Under the pieces are notes generated by a model. That model made no database searches and was not told the DNA's origin. It saw only the letters and a program-made list of their open reading frames with translations. A DNA stretch of 64,000 nt from a bacterium (lineage in GTDB: Bacteria > Myxococcota_A > UBA9160 > UBA4427), in contig JANSYR010000002.1 of the NCBI GenBank assembly GCA_024742285.1, forward strand, positions 62,001 through 126,000, in the 5' to 3' direction. The translations under genes and the position numbers were made by a program. Shown one piece after another: positions 45,321-55,625 of this stretch (positions are counted from its first letter, which is position 1; every line of letters starts with the position of its first letter).

Positions 45321-47062
45321 TGGCGTTCATCGACTCGCTGGTCGCCGTGATCCCGATGCTCGGCGTGCTGATCGTGGTGCACGAGCTCGGACACTTCCTC
45401 GTCGCCAAGGCCGTCGGCGTGCGCGTGCTCAAGTTCTCGGTCGGTTTCGGGGCGCCGATCGGGATCGGCAAGCTTCGGCTTCGCTGGGAGCGGAACGGGA
45501 CCGAGTACGTGATCGGGTGGATTCCGCTCGGTGGCTTCGTGCGCATGCTCGGCGAGCCCTATCCCGGCGACGACACGATGGGCCCGCCGATTCCCGAGGA
45601 CGCGCGGGACGACGAGTTCCTCGAGCGCAAGCCCGTCTGGCAGCGGCTCTGCGTGGTCTTCGCCGGGCCGGGCATGAACCTCCTGCTTCCGGTCGTCTGT
45701 CTGGTCGGGATCCTCTGGAACGGCATCGATCGCCCGGACGCGGTCGTGGGCATGGTCGACGCGGGATCGCCCGCGGCGATCGCCGGCGTGGCGCCGGGGG
45801 ACCGGATCCTGTCCGTCGACGGACAGACGGTCCGACACTACGGCGAGGCGGTGACGCCGATCCGGGAACGCAAGCCCGGAGAGACGGTCTCGCTCGAGCT
45901 CGAACGGGAAGGCGAGCGCTTCTCCCTCGACGTGGACGTCGCTTCCCAGGAGGTGCGCGACGGCTTCGGCGGAAACGAGGAGATCGGTTGGATCGGGCTC
46001 GCCCACGAACGCCGGGACGCGCGGATCGCGCTGCCGGATCCGGCGAGCGTCGCCGGGCAGGCGGGGCTGCGATCGGGCGACCGGGTGCTCGCCGTCGACG
46101 GCGCTCCGATCGAGGGCTGGGAGGCGCTCGCGGCGGCCCACGCGCGCGCTGCGACGGGCGGGACGACCTGGAAGATCGAGCGCCCGCGGCCCCTCGACGA
46201 GGCGGCCCTCGCGAAGCTCGCGCAGGGCGAGCGCGTCGAGACCGAGACCGACGAGCTCACGCTCGAGGTTCCGCGGACGGCGGACCTGGCAGAGCTGGGC
46301 GTCGTGCCGGCCACGATCCTCGTCGGCAGCGTCGCGGAGGGGAAGCCCGCCGCCCGCGCCGGTCTCCAGCGGGGCGACCTGATCCTGGCGGCCGACGGCG
46401 AGCCCGTGGGCAGCTTCCGGAGCTTCGTTGCGCTGATCCAGACGAGCCGGGGCCGCGAGCTCGAGCTGACCTACTCGCGGGAGGGCGAGCTGCGCACGAC
46501 CCGGCTGCGCGCCGAGGAGGAGCTCGTCGAGGGCCGCTACGACATCGAGGCGATGGCCCAGAAGATCTACCGGATCGGCCTCGCGCCGCAGCCGTCGCTC
46601 CTCGCCGGCCCGGTCTTCGAACAGCAGATCCGCAACCCGCTCGAGTCGGTCCCCGAAGCGTTCGCCATGACCTGGGACATGACGGTCCGGTATCTCGAAG
46701 GCCTGTCCCGGGTCTTCGACGGCGGCGTCGGCGCGGACCAGATCTCGGGCCCGATCGGGATCGCCCGGATCGCGCGCCACTCCCTCGATCGCGGCTTCGA
46801 GGAGTATCTGTTCTGGATCATGCTGATCAGCATCAACCTGGGGATCCTGAACCTGCTGCCGATTCCGATCCTCGACGGAGGCCAGGCGCTGATCTACTCG
46901 ATCGAGGGGATCATGCGCTCGCCGCTCTCGATGCGGGCGCGGGAGATGGCGAACTCCTTCGGCTTCGCCGTGCTCGTGCTGCTGATGGGCCGCGCCTTCT
47001 GGAACGACCTGACGCCTTTCTGGTCGAGATTCGTCGACTGGCTGTCGGGCAGCGCCCCCTGA
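45320..47062 (+). CDS. rseP: site-2 intramembrane metalloprotease RseP, three PDZ domains
   Basis: The ATG shares a base with the dxr stop. The 580-residue product has HELGH at 21-25 in the first membrane helix and the third-helix LDG motif in NLLPIPILDGG, so the active site is complete. Between them lie three PDZ-like domains: VVGMVDAGSPAAIAGVAPGDRIL, VAGQAGLRSGDRVLAVDG and VAEGKPAARAGLQRGDLILAADG. E. coli RseP has two and about 450 residues. RseP cleaves anti-sigma factors and clears signal-peptide remnants. The extra PDZ may sense a different substrate. Confidence 0.94.
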   Translation: MAFIDSLVAVIPMLGVLIVVHELGHFLVAKAVGVRVLKFSVGFGAPIGIGKLRLRWERNGTEYVIGWIPLGGFVRMLGEPYPGDDTMGPPIPEDARDDEFLERKPVWQRLCVVFAGPGMNLLLPVVCLVGILWNGIDRPDAVVGMVDAGSPAAIAGVAPGDRILSVDGQTVRHYGEAVTPIRERKPGETVSLELEREGERFSLDVDVASQEVRDGFGGNEEIGWIGLAHERRDARIALPDPASVAGQAGLRSGDRVLAVDGAPIEGWEALAAAHARAATGGTTWKIERPRPLDEAALAKLAQGERVETETDELTLEVPRTADLAELGVVPATILVGSVAEGKPAARAGLQRGDLILAADGEPVGSFRSFVALIQTSRGRELELTYSREGELRTTRLRAEEELVEGRYDIEAMAQKIYRIGLAPQPSLLAGPVFEQQIRNPLESVPEAFAMTWDMTVRYLEGLSRVFDGGVGADQISGPIGIARIARHSLDRGFEEYLFWIMLISINLGILNLLPIPILDGGQALIYSIEGIMRSPLSMRAREMANSFGFAVLVLLMGRAFWNDLTPFWSRFVDWLSGSAP

Positions 47063-47072
47063 TCCGCGGCCG

Positions 47073-47819
47073 ATGCCCCGCCGACTCCTCGCCCTCGAAT
47101 CCGCGACCGATTGGCTGTCGATCGCCCTCGCCGAAGACGACGACGTCGTGTGCGTCCAGGAGGCCGCGCGCACCCGTCGGCATTCCGCCGAGCTGCTCCC
47201 GCTCGTGCGCGCGGCGCTCGCCGACGTGGGCTGGTCGGTCTCGCAGCTCGATGCGCTCGCGGTCTCGGCCGGTCCCGGGAGCTTCACCAGCCTGCGGATC
47301 GGGCTGGCGAGCGCGAAGGGCCTGGCCTTCGGGCGCGACTGGCTCGGCGTCGGCGTCTCGACGCTGGAGGCGATGGCGCTCGGCGTCCTCGACGAGGCGG
47401 AGGAGGGGACGCAGGTCGTGCCGCTCCTCGACGCGCGGCGGGGCGAGTGGTACGCCGGGGGCTGGCGAAGGCAGGACGGCGGGCGAGTCGCTGGCCTCTT
47501 GGAGGGGCTCTACGACCCGGCGACGATGGCCTCGGATCTGGACGGGCCGGTGACCTTCTGCTGCCCGGACCGGCTCGGCTGGCACGTGGACTTCGAGGCC
47601 GCCGGGATCGAGATCGCCGCTCGGATCGAGGGCGAGGCGGCGCGTCCCCGGGCGGATCGCGTGGCCCGGCTCGGTCTCGAGGCCCTGGCGCGCGGCGAGG
47701 GCCAGCCGGTCGAGGCGCTCTCGGCGCGCTATCTGCGTCGTGCGGAGGCCGAGGCCCAGCGTCTCGGCGGGCCCGTGGAGCGCGGCGAGGTGGCCCGGGT
47801 GGCGCCGTCCAGGGAGTGA
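47073..47819 (+). CDS. tsaB: tRNA t6A modification protein TsaB
   Basis: The 248-residue product is an ASKHA-fold protein with LALESATDWLSIAL, the His of RRHSAELLPLV and VSAGPGSFTSLRIGLASAKGLA. These are the TsaB signatures; it lacks the metal-binding HxxxH of TsaD. With TsaC, TsaD and TsaE it makes N6-threonylcarbamoyl-adenosine at position 37. It closes the rpsB cluster 10 bases after rseP. The 297 bases before ilvC show no further feature. Confidence 0.93.
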   Translation: MPRRLLALESATDWLSIALAEDDDVVCVQEAARTRRHSAELLPLVRAALADVGWSVSQLDALAVSAGPGSFTSLRIGLASAKGLAFGRDWLGVGVSTLEAMALGVLDEAEEGTQVVPLLDARRGEWYAGGWRRQDGGRVAGLLEGLYDPATMASDLDGPVTFCCPDRLGWHVDFEAAGIEIAARIEGEAARPRADRVARLGLEALARGEGQPVEALSARYLRRAEAEAQRLGGPVERGEVARVAPSRE

Positions 47820-48053
47820 GCCCCGGGGCGCTGCCGGTCTCTGGCGCCGGCCCAAAACGTCGCGTAATCTCGCGCGGTTAGCGCTTCCCGCCCGTCGGGG
47901 GTGGAGTGCGCCCGGGCACGCTCTGCGGTCCTCTGGACCCCTGACGTCGCCCCTTCGACCGGGCTCCGCCGTCCCGCAATCAATCGCCGGATCAGGCGCC
48001 CGCAGAGGCACCCGAAGGGCCCGCTTCCCGCTCTCGAAACCGTTTCTCCCTAG

Positions 48054-49139
<1,086 letters not shown>

Positions 49140-49277
49140 GAAGGCGGCCTCGCTCGCTCGATCCACGCAGGACGGCCTTCGGCCGTGCGTGACTCTTTTC
49201 TTTCGCGGCCTTCGGCCGCAAGGACAGGACGAGACGGCTACTCTGATCGGAAGGACGACGGGTCGGAGGTTCGAGCG

Positions 49278-50159
49278 GTGACGGACGAGCCCGAGAAGAA
49301 GCGGAGACGGCGGCGGAGACGGCGCAGACGGGACGATCCGGATCGGGCGGGGTTCGCGGCGCTGCTGCCGCAGCTGCTGACGACCGGGAATCTCGCGGCG
49401 GGCTTCTACGCCATCGTGATGGCGAGCAGCGGGCGGGTCCTGATCGCGTCCTACGCGATCTTCGTGGCGGCGCTGTTCGATATCCTCGACGGCCGTGCGG
49501 CGCGCATGACCGGCAACGTCAGCCGTTTCGGGGCCGAGTACGACTCGATCGCGGACACGGTCTCGTTCGGTGTGGCCCCGGCGATCCTCGCGTTCTACGC
49601 CGGCGACTTCGCGAGTCTCGGCTGGGCCGGCTGGGTCATGGCCTTCACCTACACGGCCTGTGCCTCGCTCCGCCTCGCGCGCTTCAACGTGCAGTCGGGT
49701 CGTTTCGAGGGGCGCTTCGACGGGGTGCCGACGCCGGCGGGCGCCGGCATGATCGTCTCGACCGTCTGGTTCAAGAACTTCCTGGTCGGCCCGACCGTGA
49801 GCCTCGGGCTGCCGTCGATCATCCCGGCGATCGGCGTCGCGTTCCTCGGTCTGCTGATGGTGAGCCCGATCCCGTACCACAGCGGGAAGAACCTGCGCTT
49901 CGGCCAGAGCTACTCCACGACGGTGATCTCGCTGATCGTGCTCCTGCTTCTGATCCTGGAGCCGGGCCTCAACTTCTTCCTCGTGGGCGTCGTCTACGTG
50001 ATCTCCGGACCGGCGGGCTACCTGTGGCGCTGGCGGACCGGCCGCGAGCTGATCCCCGTGGAAGACGACACCGCGGAGGCCCCGGCCGACGAGGCCGCCC
50101 CCTCGCCGAACGTCACCCCCATCTCGGACCATGTGTCCGGCAGCGACGCCGGACGTTAG
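49278..50159 (+). CDS. pssA: CDP-diacylglycerol-serine O-phosphatidyltransferase
   Basis: GGAGG eight bases before a GTG sets the start at 49278. The 293-residue membrane protein begins with a run of ten arginines, then has eight or so helices. The CDP-alcohol phosphotransferase signature starts at residue 68: D-x2-D-G-x2-A-R-x8-G-x3-D-x3-D, seen as DILDGRAAR, then FGAEYDSIAD. It makes phosphatidylserine, the precursor of phosphatidylethanolamine. The acidic C-terminal tail is variable. The order ilvC-pssA-leuA is known from deltaproteobacteria. Two GGCCTTCGGCC hairpins lie upstream (49170-49222). Confidence 0.92.
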   Translation: MTDEPEKKRRRRRRRRRRDDPDRAGFAALLPQLLTTGNLAAGFYAIVMASSGRVLIASYAIFVAALFDILDGRAARMTGNVSRFGAEYDSIADTVSFGVAPAILAFYAGDFASLGWAGWVMAFTYTACASLRLARFNVQSGRFEGRFDGVPTPAGAGMIVSTVWFKNFLVGPTVSLGLPSIIPAIGVAFLGLLMVSPIPYHSGKNLRFGQSYSTTVISLIVLLLLILEPGLNFFLVGVVYVISGPAGYLWRWRTGRELIPVEDDTAEAPADEAAPSPNVTPISDHVSGSDAGR

Positions 50160-50204
50160 GGTCCCGCTTTTCCACCCCCTCGGCCCCCTCGGAGTAGACC
50201 GACG

Positions 50205-51752
50205 ATGAGCGAACCGCAGATTCGCATCTTCGACACGACCCTGCGCGACGGCGAGCAGTCCCCGGGCTGCAGCATGAACCTGCAGGAGAAGGTCGCCCTG
50301 GCGCGCCAGCTCGAGCGGCTCGGTGTCGACGTCATCGAGGCGGGGTTCCCGATCGCGAGTGACGGCGACTTCGAGGCGGTCCAGGCGATCGCCAAGGAGA
50401 TCGAAGGCGCGACGATCTGCGGTCTTGCGCGAACCGGCGAGATGGACGTCGAACGCGCCGCCCGCGCGGTCGAGTCCGCGCGCCAGGCGCGGATCCACAC
50501 CTTCATCGCGACCAGCGACATCCACCTCGAGCACAAGCTCCGCATGACCCGGGAGCAGGTCCTGACCGAGGTCGAGCGCGCCGTCCGCCAGGCGCGGGAC
50601 GCAGTCGACGACGTCGAGTTCTCCGCCGAGGACGCAACGCGCTCGAACTGGGACTTCCTGGTCGAGGTCTTCTCCGCGGCGGTCGAGGCCGGCGCCTCGA
50701 CGCTCAACGTGCCGGACACGGTCGGCTACACGACGCCCAAGGAGTACGGCGATCTGATCGCGTTCCTGCGGGAGCGCGTGACCCGGGGCGGCGAGGTCAC
50801 CTTCTCGGTCCACTGCCACAACGATCTCGGTCTCGCCGTCGCCAACAGCCTCGCCGCGATCCGCTCCGGCGCGCGCCAGGTCGAGTGCACCGTCAACGGG
50901 ATCGGTGAACGCGCCGGGAACACCAGCCTCGAAGAGGTGGTGATGGCGCTCAAGACCCGGAGCGAGGAGTTCGACGGACTCGATACCGGCGTGAACACGC
51001 AGGAGATCTATCCGTCCAGTCGGCTCCTCTCGTCGATCACCGGCGTCCAGGTCCAGCCGAACAAGGCGATCGTCGGCGACAACGCCTTCGCCCACGAGGC
51101 GGGCATCCATCAGGACGGCGTGCTCAAGGCCGCGATCACCTACGAGATCATGACGCCGGAGTCGATCGGACGCGCCAGCAACGAGCTCGTCCTCGGCAAG
51201 CACTCCGGCCGCCACGCCTTCCGCGATCGACTCGAAGAGCTCGGCTTCGCCGTCGAGGGAGAGGACTTCGAGCGCGCCTTCAAGCGCTTCAAGGCGCTCG
51301 CCGACGCCAAGAAGGTCATCTACAACGAGGACCTCGAGGCCATCGTCGCCGACAGCGTCCAGACCGCCGGCGACCGCTACGTATTCGCCACGCTCGTTCT
51401 CACCTGCGGGAGCGACGCACCGCCGAACGCCCGGGTCGTGCTCGACATCGACAGCGCACGCCAGGAGACCGAAGCCTCCGGCGTCGGTCCGGTCGACGCG
51501 ATCTTCAAGGCGATCTCGGATCTGACGGGGACGGGGAGCGAGCTGATCCGCTACCAGGTCCACGCGGTCACCGCCGGGCTCGATGCCCAGGGCGAGGTGT
51601 CCGTCACGATCGAAGAGGACGGGCGTCGGGTGATCGGCAACGGGGTCCACGAAGACGTGATGGTCGCGAGTGCGAAAGCCTACGTGCACGCGCTCAACAA
51701 GCTCGAGTGGCACAAGGCGCGCCACACGCCGGACGAGCCCAAGGGCATCTGA
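50205..51752 (+). CDS. leuA: 2-isopropylmalate synthase
   Basis: The 515-residue product has the catalytic barrel start [18 protein letters not shown], metal ligands in [16 protein letters not shown], and [18 protein letters not shown]. The linker [14 protein letters not shown] and a C-terminal leucine-sensing regulatory domain from about residue 390 follow. It condenses acetyl-CoA with 2-oxoisovalerate, the first leucine-specific step. The intact regulatory domain implies feedback inhibition. leuB lies 3.9 kb downstream. Confidence 0.98.
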   Translation: MSEPQIRIFDTTLRDGEQSPGCSMNLQEKVALARQLERLGVDVIEAGFPIASDGDFEAVQAIAKEIEGATICGLARTGEMDVERAARAVESARQARIHTFIATSDIHLEHKLRMTREQVLTEVERAVRQARDAVDDVEFSAEDATRSNWDFLVEVFSAAVEAGASTLNVPDTVGYTTPKEYGDLIAFLRERVTRGGEVTFSVHCHNDLGLAVANSLAAIRSGARQVECTVNGIGERAGNTSLEEVVMALKTRSEEFDGLDTGVNTQEIYPSSRLLSSITGVQVQPNKAIVGDNAFAHEAGIHQDGVLKAAITYEIMTPESIGRASNELVLGKHSGRHAFRDRLEELGFAVEGEDFERAFKRFKALADAKKVIYNEDLEAIVADSVQTAGDRYVFATLVLTCGSDAPPNARVVLDIDSARQETEASGVGPVDAIFKAISDLTGTGSELIRYQVHAVTAGLDAQGEVSVTIEEDGRRVIGNGVHEDVMVASAKAYVHALNKLEWHKARHTPDEPKGI

Positions 51753-51784
51753 GGCCGGTTCGTCGCGTCGGCCACGTGCGTGAC

Positions 51785-51802
51785 GCGCGACCCGGGTCGC
51801 GC
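51785..51802. promoter_or_regulatory. perfect 18-base palindrome
   Basis: GCGCGACCC is followed directly by its complement GGGTCGCGC, 32 bases after the leuA stop and 93 bases before the TonB-receptor start. No loop separates the arms, so an operator is more likely than a terminator. Confidence 0.4.
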
Positions 51803-51845
51803 ACGGGAGCGCAGCGCGCGGTGGCCGCGCGTGCGCCTACGCGCG

Positions 51846-51872
51846 CGAAGTCCGATCCATAGTCGGACTTCG
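51846..51872. promoter_or_regulatory. inverted repeat before the TonB receptor
   Basis: CGAAGTCCGA and TCGGACTTCG flank a 7-base spacer, ending 23 bases before the receptor start. The position fits a repressor site over the promoter or start region; it could also be a hairpin in the leader. Confidence 0.45.
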
Positions 51873-51895
51873 AGTGGCTTGTTAGCGTGCGCGCC

Positions 51896-54004
51896 ATGTC
51901 GACCCACGCGCCCCGACCGACCTGCTTCGATCGCCCCGCCTCTCGATGGCTGCCTGCTCTGACGGCGTTCCTGCTTGCCGCGGCGGGCGTGATCGGGCCC
52001 GCCTCCGCGCACGAAGGCGAGGACGGCGTCGAGTCGATGGTCGTCTTCGGACGAGCGGACGAGCAGCTCGGCACCGCGAGGGCAGCCTCGGAGGGCCGCA
52101 TCGCCGGGGCCGATCTCGAGCTGCGGCCCCTCGCACGGACGGGTGAGCTCCTCGAGGTCATCCCCGGCCTGATCGCGACGCAGCACTCGGGGCCGGGCAA
52201 GGGCAATCAGCTCTTCCTCCGCGGCTTCAACCTGGACCACGGCACGGACTTCGCGGCGCACTTCGACGGTGTCCCCGTGAACTTCCGAAGTCATGGCCAC
52301 GGCCAGGGCTATCTCGACCTGAACTTCGTGATCCCGGAGCTGATCGAGACGATCGATTTCCGGAAGGGGCCGTATCGGGCCGACGTCGGGGACTTCGCCT
52401 CGGCGGGCGCGTCCTTCCTGCGCTCGCGGGACCAGCTCCCCGAGTCGATCGCGTCGCTCACGATCGGCGAGGATCGCTGGGTCCGCGGGCTGGTCGCGGC
52501 GAACCTCGAAGTGCCCACGGGCGAGGCCCTCGTGGCCCTCGAAGGCCGAACCTACGACGATCCGTACCGGCTCGACGCGGACCTGCTGCACATCAACGCG
52601 TTCGCCAAGTGGACGGTTCCCCTCGGCGACGGCACGCTCCGCGCTTCGCTGCTGGGCTACCACGCCGAGTGGTTCTCGACGGACCAGATTCCGCGACGTG
52701 CGGTGGAGTCCGGCGACGTCTCGCGGCTCGGCTTCATCGATCCGGACCTCGGTGGCGAGACGACGCGCGTGAGCGCCAACCTCGAATGGGCCAGCGAGGG
52801 CGAGGATCCGCTGCGGCTCTCGACCTACCTGATCTACTACCGGCTCAAGCTCTTCTCGAACTTCACGTACTTCCTGGAACCGGACGGGCTGGGCGACCAG
52901 CTGGCGCAGCGCGACCAACGCATCGCCTGGGGCGCGCGGGCGGAGCGCGACCTCTCGGCCGACTTCCTCGGCACGACCGTCGATTTCGGGTTCGGCGCCG
53001 AGACGCGGCTGGACCACATTCCCGAGGTCGGTCTCTATCGGAGCCAGGCGCGTCAGCGCTTCCAGACCGTTCGCGAGGACGAGGTCACCGAAGTGTCCGG
53101 CTCCGCCTGGGCCGAGGCGGTCTGGACGCCCGTCGAATGGATGACCTGGACCGCGGGCGTCCGCGGCGACCTCTTCGGCTTCGACGTGGACACGAAGGCC
53201 GGGCAGGGCGCCTTCACGAACGGAGGCGGCGAGGTCGACGGGCTGGTCAGCCCCAAGCTCTCGCTCACGCTGCGGCCCGCGGAGCCCTTCGAGATCTACC
53301 TGAACGCGGGGGGCGGCTTCCACTCGAACGACGCCCGCGGCACGACGATCCGGATCGACCCGGCCACGCCGACCCCCGAGATCGTCTCCCCGGTGGATCC
53401 CCTCGCGCGTCAGTGGGGCGCCGAGGCCGGTGCGCGCTGGCAGCCCGATCGCCGCTTCCACGTGACCGGGGCCTTCTGGTGGCTGCACTCCGAGTCCGAG
53501 CTCGTCTTCGTCGGCGACGGCGGCTTCACCGAGCCCCAGGGCGGCAGCCGTCGCTACGGCGTCGAGCTGACCGCGTTCCTGCGTCCGCTCCACTGGCTGG
53601 CCTTCGACGGCAGCTACGCCTGGTCGAACGCCGACTTCAGGAACACGCGAAGCGGTATGGACCGGATTCCGGGGGCGATCGAGACGGTCGTGTCCGCCGG
53701 CGTCACGCTCACCAACGGGCCCTGGTCGGGCAGCCTGCGCGTCCGTCATTTCGGGGCGTATCCGCTGAACGAAGGGAACACCCAGCGAGCGGGCGGCACG
53801 ACGCTCGTGAACCTCGGTGGCCACTACGACTGGATGCAGCTGCGCTTCAGCCTCTCCGTCCTGAACCTCTTCGATTCGAAGGACAGCGACATCGAGTACT
53901 TCTTCGAGTCCCAGCTCCAGACCGAGGCGGCGCCCGAGGAGGACGTCCACTTCCACCCGGTGCCGCCCCGCCAGGTGCGCGCGACGGTGACCGCGCGCTT
54001 CTGA
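51896..54004 (+). CDS. TonB-dependent outer-membrane receptor
   Basis: The ATG at 51896 begins a 702-residue protein with a signal peptide (ALTAFLLAAAGVIGPASA) and a TonB-box-like segment (ESMVVFGR). The plug domain follows (LLEVIPGLIATQHSGPGKGNQLFLRGF, FRSHGHGQGYLDLNFVIPE), then a 22-strand barrel ending RATVTARF with the terminal Phe. The ligand is unknown. The HGHGQGY loop and the His-containing C-terminus (DVHFHPVP) could bind metal, which is a guess. Two dyads precede it. It is convergent with a BlaI/M56 pair. Confidence 0.92.
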   Translation: MSTHAPRPTCFDRPASRWLPALTAFLLAAAGVIGPASAHEGEDGVESMVVFGRADEQLGTARAASEGRIAGADLELRPLARTGELLEVIPGLIATQHSGPGKGNQLFLRGFNLDHGTDFAAHFDGVPVNFRSHGHGQGYLDLNFVIPELIETIDFRKGPYRADVGDFASAGASFLRSRDQLPESIASLTIGEDRWVRGLVAANLEVPTGEALVALEGRTYDDPYRLDADLLHINAFAKWTVPLGDGTLRASLLGYHAEWFSTDQIPRRAVESGDVSRLGFIDPDLGGETTRVSANLEWASEGEDPLRLSTYLIYYRLKLFSNFTYFLEPDGLGDQLAQRDQRIAWGARAERDLSADFLGTTVDFGFGAETRLDHIPEVGLYRSQARQRFQTVREDEVTEVSGSAWAEAVWTPVEWMTWTAGVRGDLFGFDVDTKAGQGAFTNGGGEVDGLVSPKLSLTLRPAEPFEIYLNAGGGFHSNDARGTTIRIDPATPTPEIVSPVDPLARQWGAEAGARWQPDRRFHVTGAFWWLHSESELVFVGDGGFTEPQGGSRRYGVELTAFLRPLHWLAFDGSYAWSNADFRNTRSGMDRIPGAIETVVSAGVTLTNGPWSGSLRVRHFGAYPLNEGNTQRAGGTTLVNLGGHYDWMQLRFSLSVLNLFDSKDSDIEYFFESQLQTEAAPEEDVHFHPVPPRQVRATVTARF

Positions 54005-54022
54005 GACGGACGCGCGTCGGGC

Positions 54023-55003
54023 TCAGCCGCCGAGGGCGTGGGACAGGGCGTGTTCGGCGACGTGATGGAGCAGGGAGCCGAGCCCTCCGGCGAGCGCGAA
54101 GAGTCCCAGGCCGACGGCCCAGGGGGCGGAGGCCGTGGGCGCCGGGCCCGGCGCTTCCGGAGCCAGGAGCGTGTCGATCCGCGCGGCGACGCCGCCGTCG
54201 GCGATCCCGACCGTCGAGAACGAAGGCGCGGGCGTCGCGGACATCAGACGTTCCACGCGGAGGATCGCGCGGGCGACGGCCAGCGGATCGGTCCGTCGCG
54301 CTGCTTCCGCGTCACAGATCTGTTCGCTCGCGAGGACGAGCGCGTCGAGCACTTCGTTTCGGGTCGAGGCCGGGAGCGCCGTGGCGCCGAGCTGCGCCAG
54401 CCAGCGCCAGAAGGGCTCCGCGCGGCGGACGTGCGCTCGCTCGTGGGCGAGCAGCGCATCCCATTCGTCCGGCGCGAGGGCCCCGGCGAGCGTGCGCGAG
54501 ACGAGGGTCCGCGGGCGCCAGCGGCCGTGGGTCAACGCCAGGGGGGCGGCGGTGTCGACGAGACAGAGGGAGGAGGCGTCGCCCGCGCCTGCGACGGACT
54601 CGAGGGCGCGCAGCGCGCGGTTCGCGGGCGCGTCCTTCCGCTGGCGATCGAGCGTCGCCAGGCCGACCCAGACGATCGTGAGGAGGACCGGGACGGCGAC
54701 CCAGAGGCTCGCGATCTCGAAGCCGTGGACCAGACAGAGATGGACGTGGTCGGCGTGATGGAGGCAATGGTCGAGGCCCGCCCAGGCGAGGCCGAGCACG
54801 CCCGGCAGGAGCACGAGCAGGACGACGGTCGCGGCGAGCGGGAGCGGCGCGAGGGCGAAGGACAGCGCCGCGCGGTAGCGGCGGGTGGGAGGCTGGTCGG
54901 CGAGGTGGCGTGCGAGTCGAGGCCAGGCGAAGCGGGCGAACGATCCGATCGCGCCGAGCACGACGAGCCAGGCGAGGGCTGCGAGGGCGAGGGTCGTCGT
55001 CAT
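54023..55003 (-). CDS. M56-family (BlaR1-type) membrane metallopeptidase
   Basis: Its start overlaps the BlaI-like stop by four bases (ATGA). The 326-residue protein has membrane helices near 1-25, 45-75 and 95-115 and the zinc site LLAHERAHV (HERAH at 187-191). A last helix lies near residue 300. It lacks the penicillin-binding sensor domain of BlaR1, so it does not sense beta-lactams in the known way. The likely role is to cleave the partner repressor on an envelope or metal signal. Confidence 0.88.
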   Translation of the reverse strand: MTTTLALAALAWLVVLGAIGSFARFAWPRLARHLADQPPTRRYRAALSFALAPLPLAATVVLLVLLPGVLGLAWAGLDHCLHHADHVHLCLVHGFEIASLWVAVPVLLTIVWVGLATLDRQRKDAPANRALRALESVAGAGDASSLCLVDTAAPLALTHGRWRPRTLVSRTLAGALAPDEWDALLAHERAHVRRAEPFWRWLAQLGATALPASTRNEVLDALVLASEQICDAEAARRTDPLAVARAILRVERLMSATPAPSFSTVGIADGGVAARIDTLLAPEAPGPAPTASAPWAVGLGLFALAGGLGSLLHHVAEHALSHALGG

Positions 55004-55434
55004 TCCTCCTCCCCTCCGCTTGATCCGCCCCCTCGCTCGTCGATGCGCTCGTGGACGAGACGCCGAAGCGTCTCCAGCGCCTCGGGGTCGGTTCGCTCCG
55101 CGAAGTCGACGAAGCCGGCCAGGAGGTCCTGGCTCGGTCGGGACCGAAGCGCGTCGGCGAGGGCGCCGACGGCGCCGGCGAACCAGGCGCGGCGCTCGAC
55201 GCGCGCGGCGTAGCGGTAGGCGCGGCCGTGTTTGGTGCGTTCGACCAGCCCCTTCTTCACGAGTCGCTCGAGGGTCGACTGAACGGTGTTCCGGACGGGG
55301 CGCCCCTGCGGCGCCACCTGCGCATGGACCGACTCGACGTCGAGCGCATCGGGCGTTCGCCAGAGCGAATTCATCACCGCGGCCTCGAGCGGTCCGAGCT
55401 CTGCCGCGCGCCGCCCCTCGCCTTCGATCGTCAT
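55000..55434 (-). CDS. BlaI/MecI/CopY-family repressor
   Basis: The 144-residue product has the winged-helix region LGPLEAAVMNSLWRTPDALDVESVH, TVQSTLERLVKKGLVERTKHGRAYRYAA and a C-terminal dimer helix ending in an acidic Glu/Gly tail. The ATG at 55434 is chosen because the family starts just before LGPLE. A longer frame to 55557 is possible. It forms an operon with the M56 peptidase. The target genes are unknown; the TonB receptor next door is a candidate. Confidence 0.9.
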   Translation of the reverse strand: MTIEGEGRRAAELGPLEAAVMNSLWRTPDALDVESVHAQVAPQGRPVRNTVQSTLERLVKKGLVERTKHGRAYRYAARVERRAWFAGAVGALADALRSRPSQDLLAGFVDFAERTDPEALETLRRLVHERIDERGGGSSGGEEE

Positions 55435-55625
55435 GGTCGTGTCGTCCTCGTTCCGCGTTCGCGGGATCGGTCGACGGACCGGTTTCGGGACCGTCCGTCC
55501 TCGCCACCGGATCGTAGAGCATCGCCTCCGGCTCGACCCGACGGTCCGTCCCCGCATCCGCTAGGATCCGCGCCCGCGCGGGCGAACCGAGCCCGCAGCG
55601 ACACTCCCGCAGAGCGAGGTTCATC

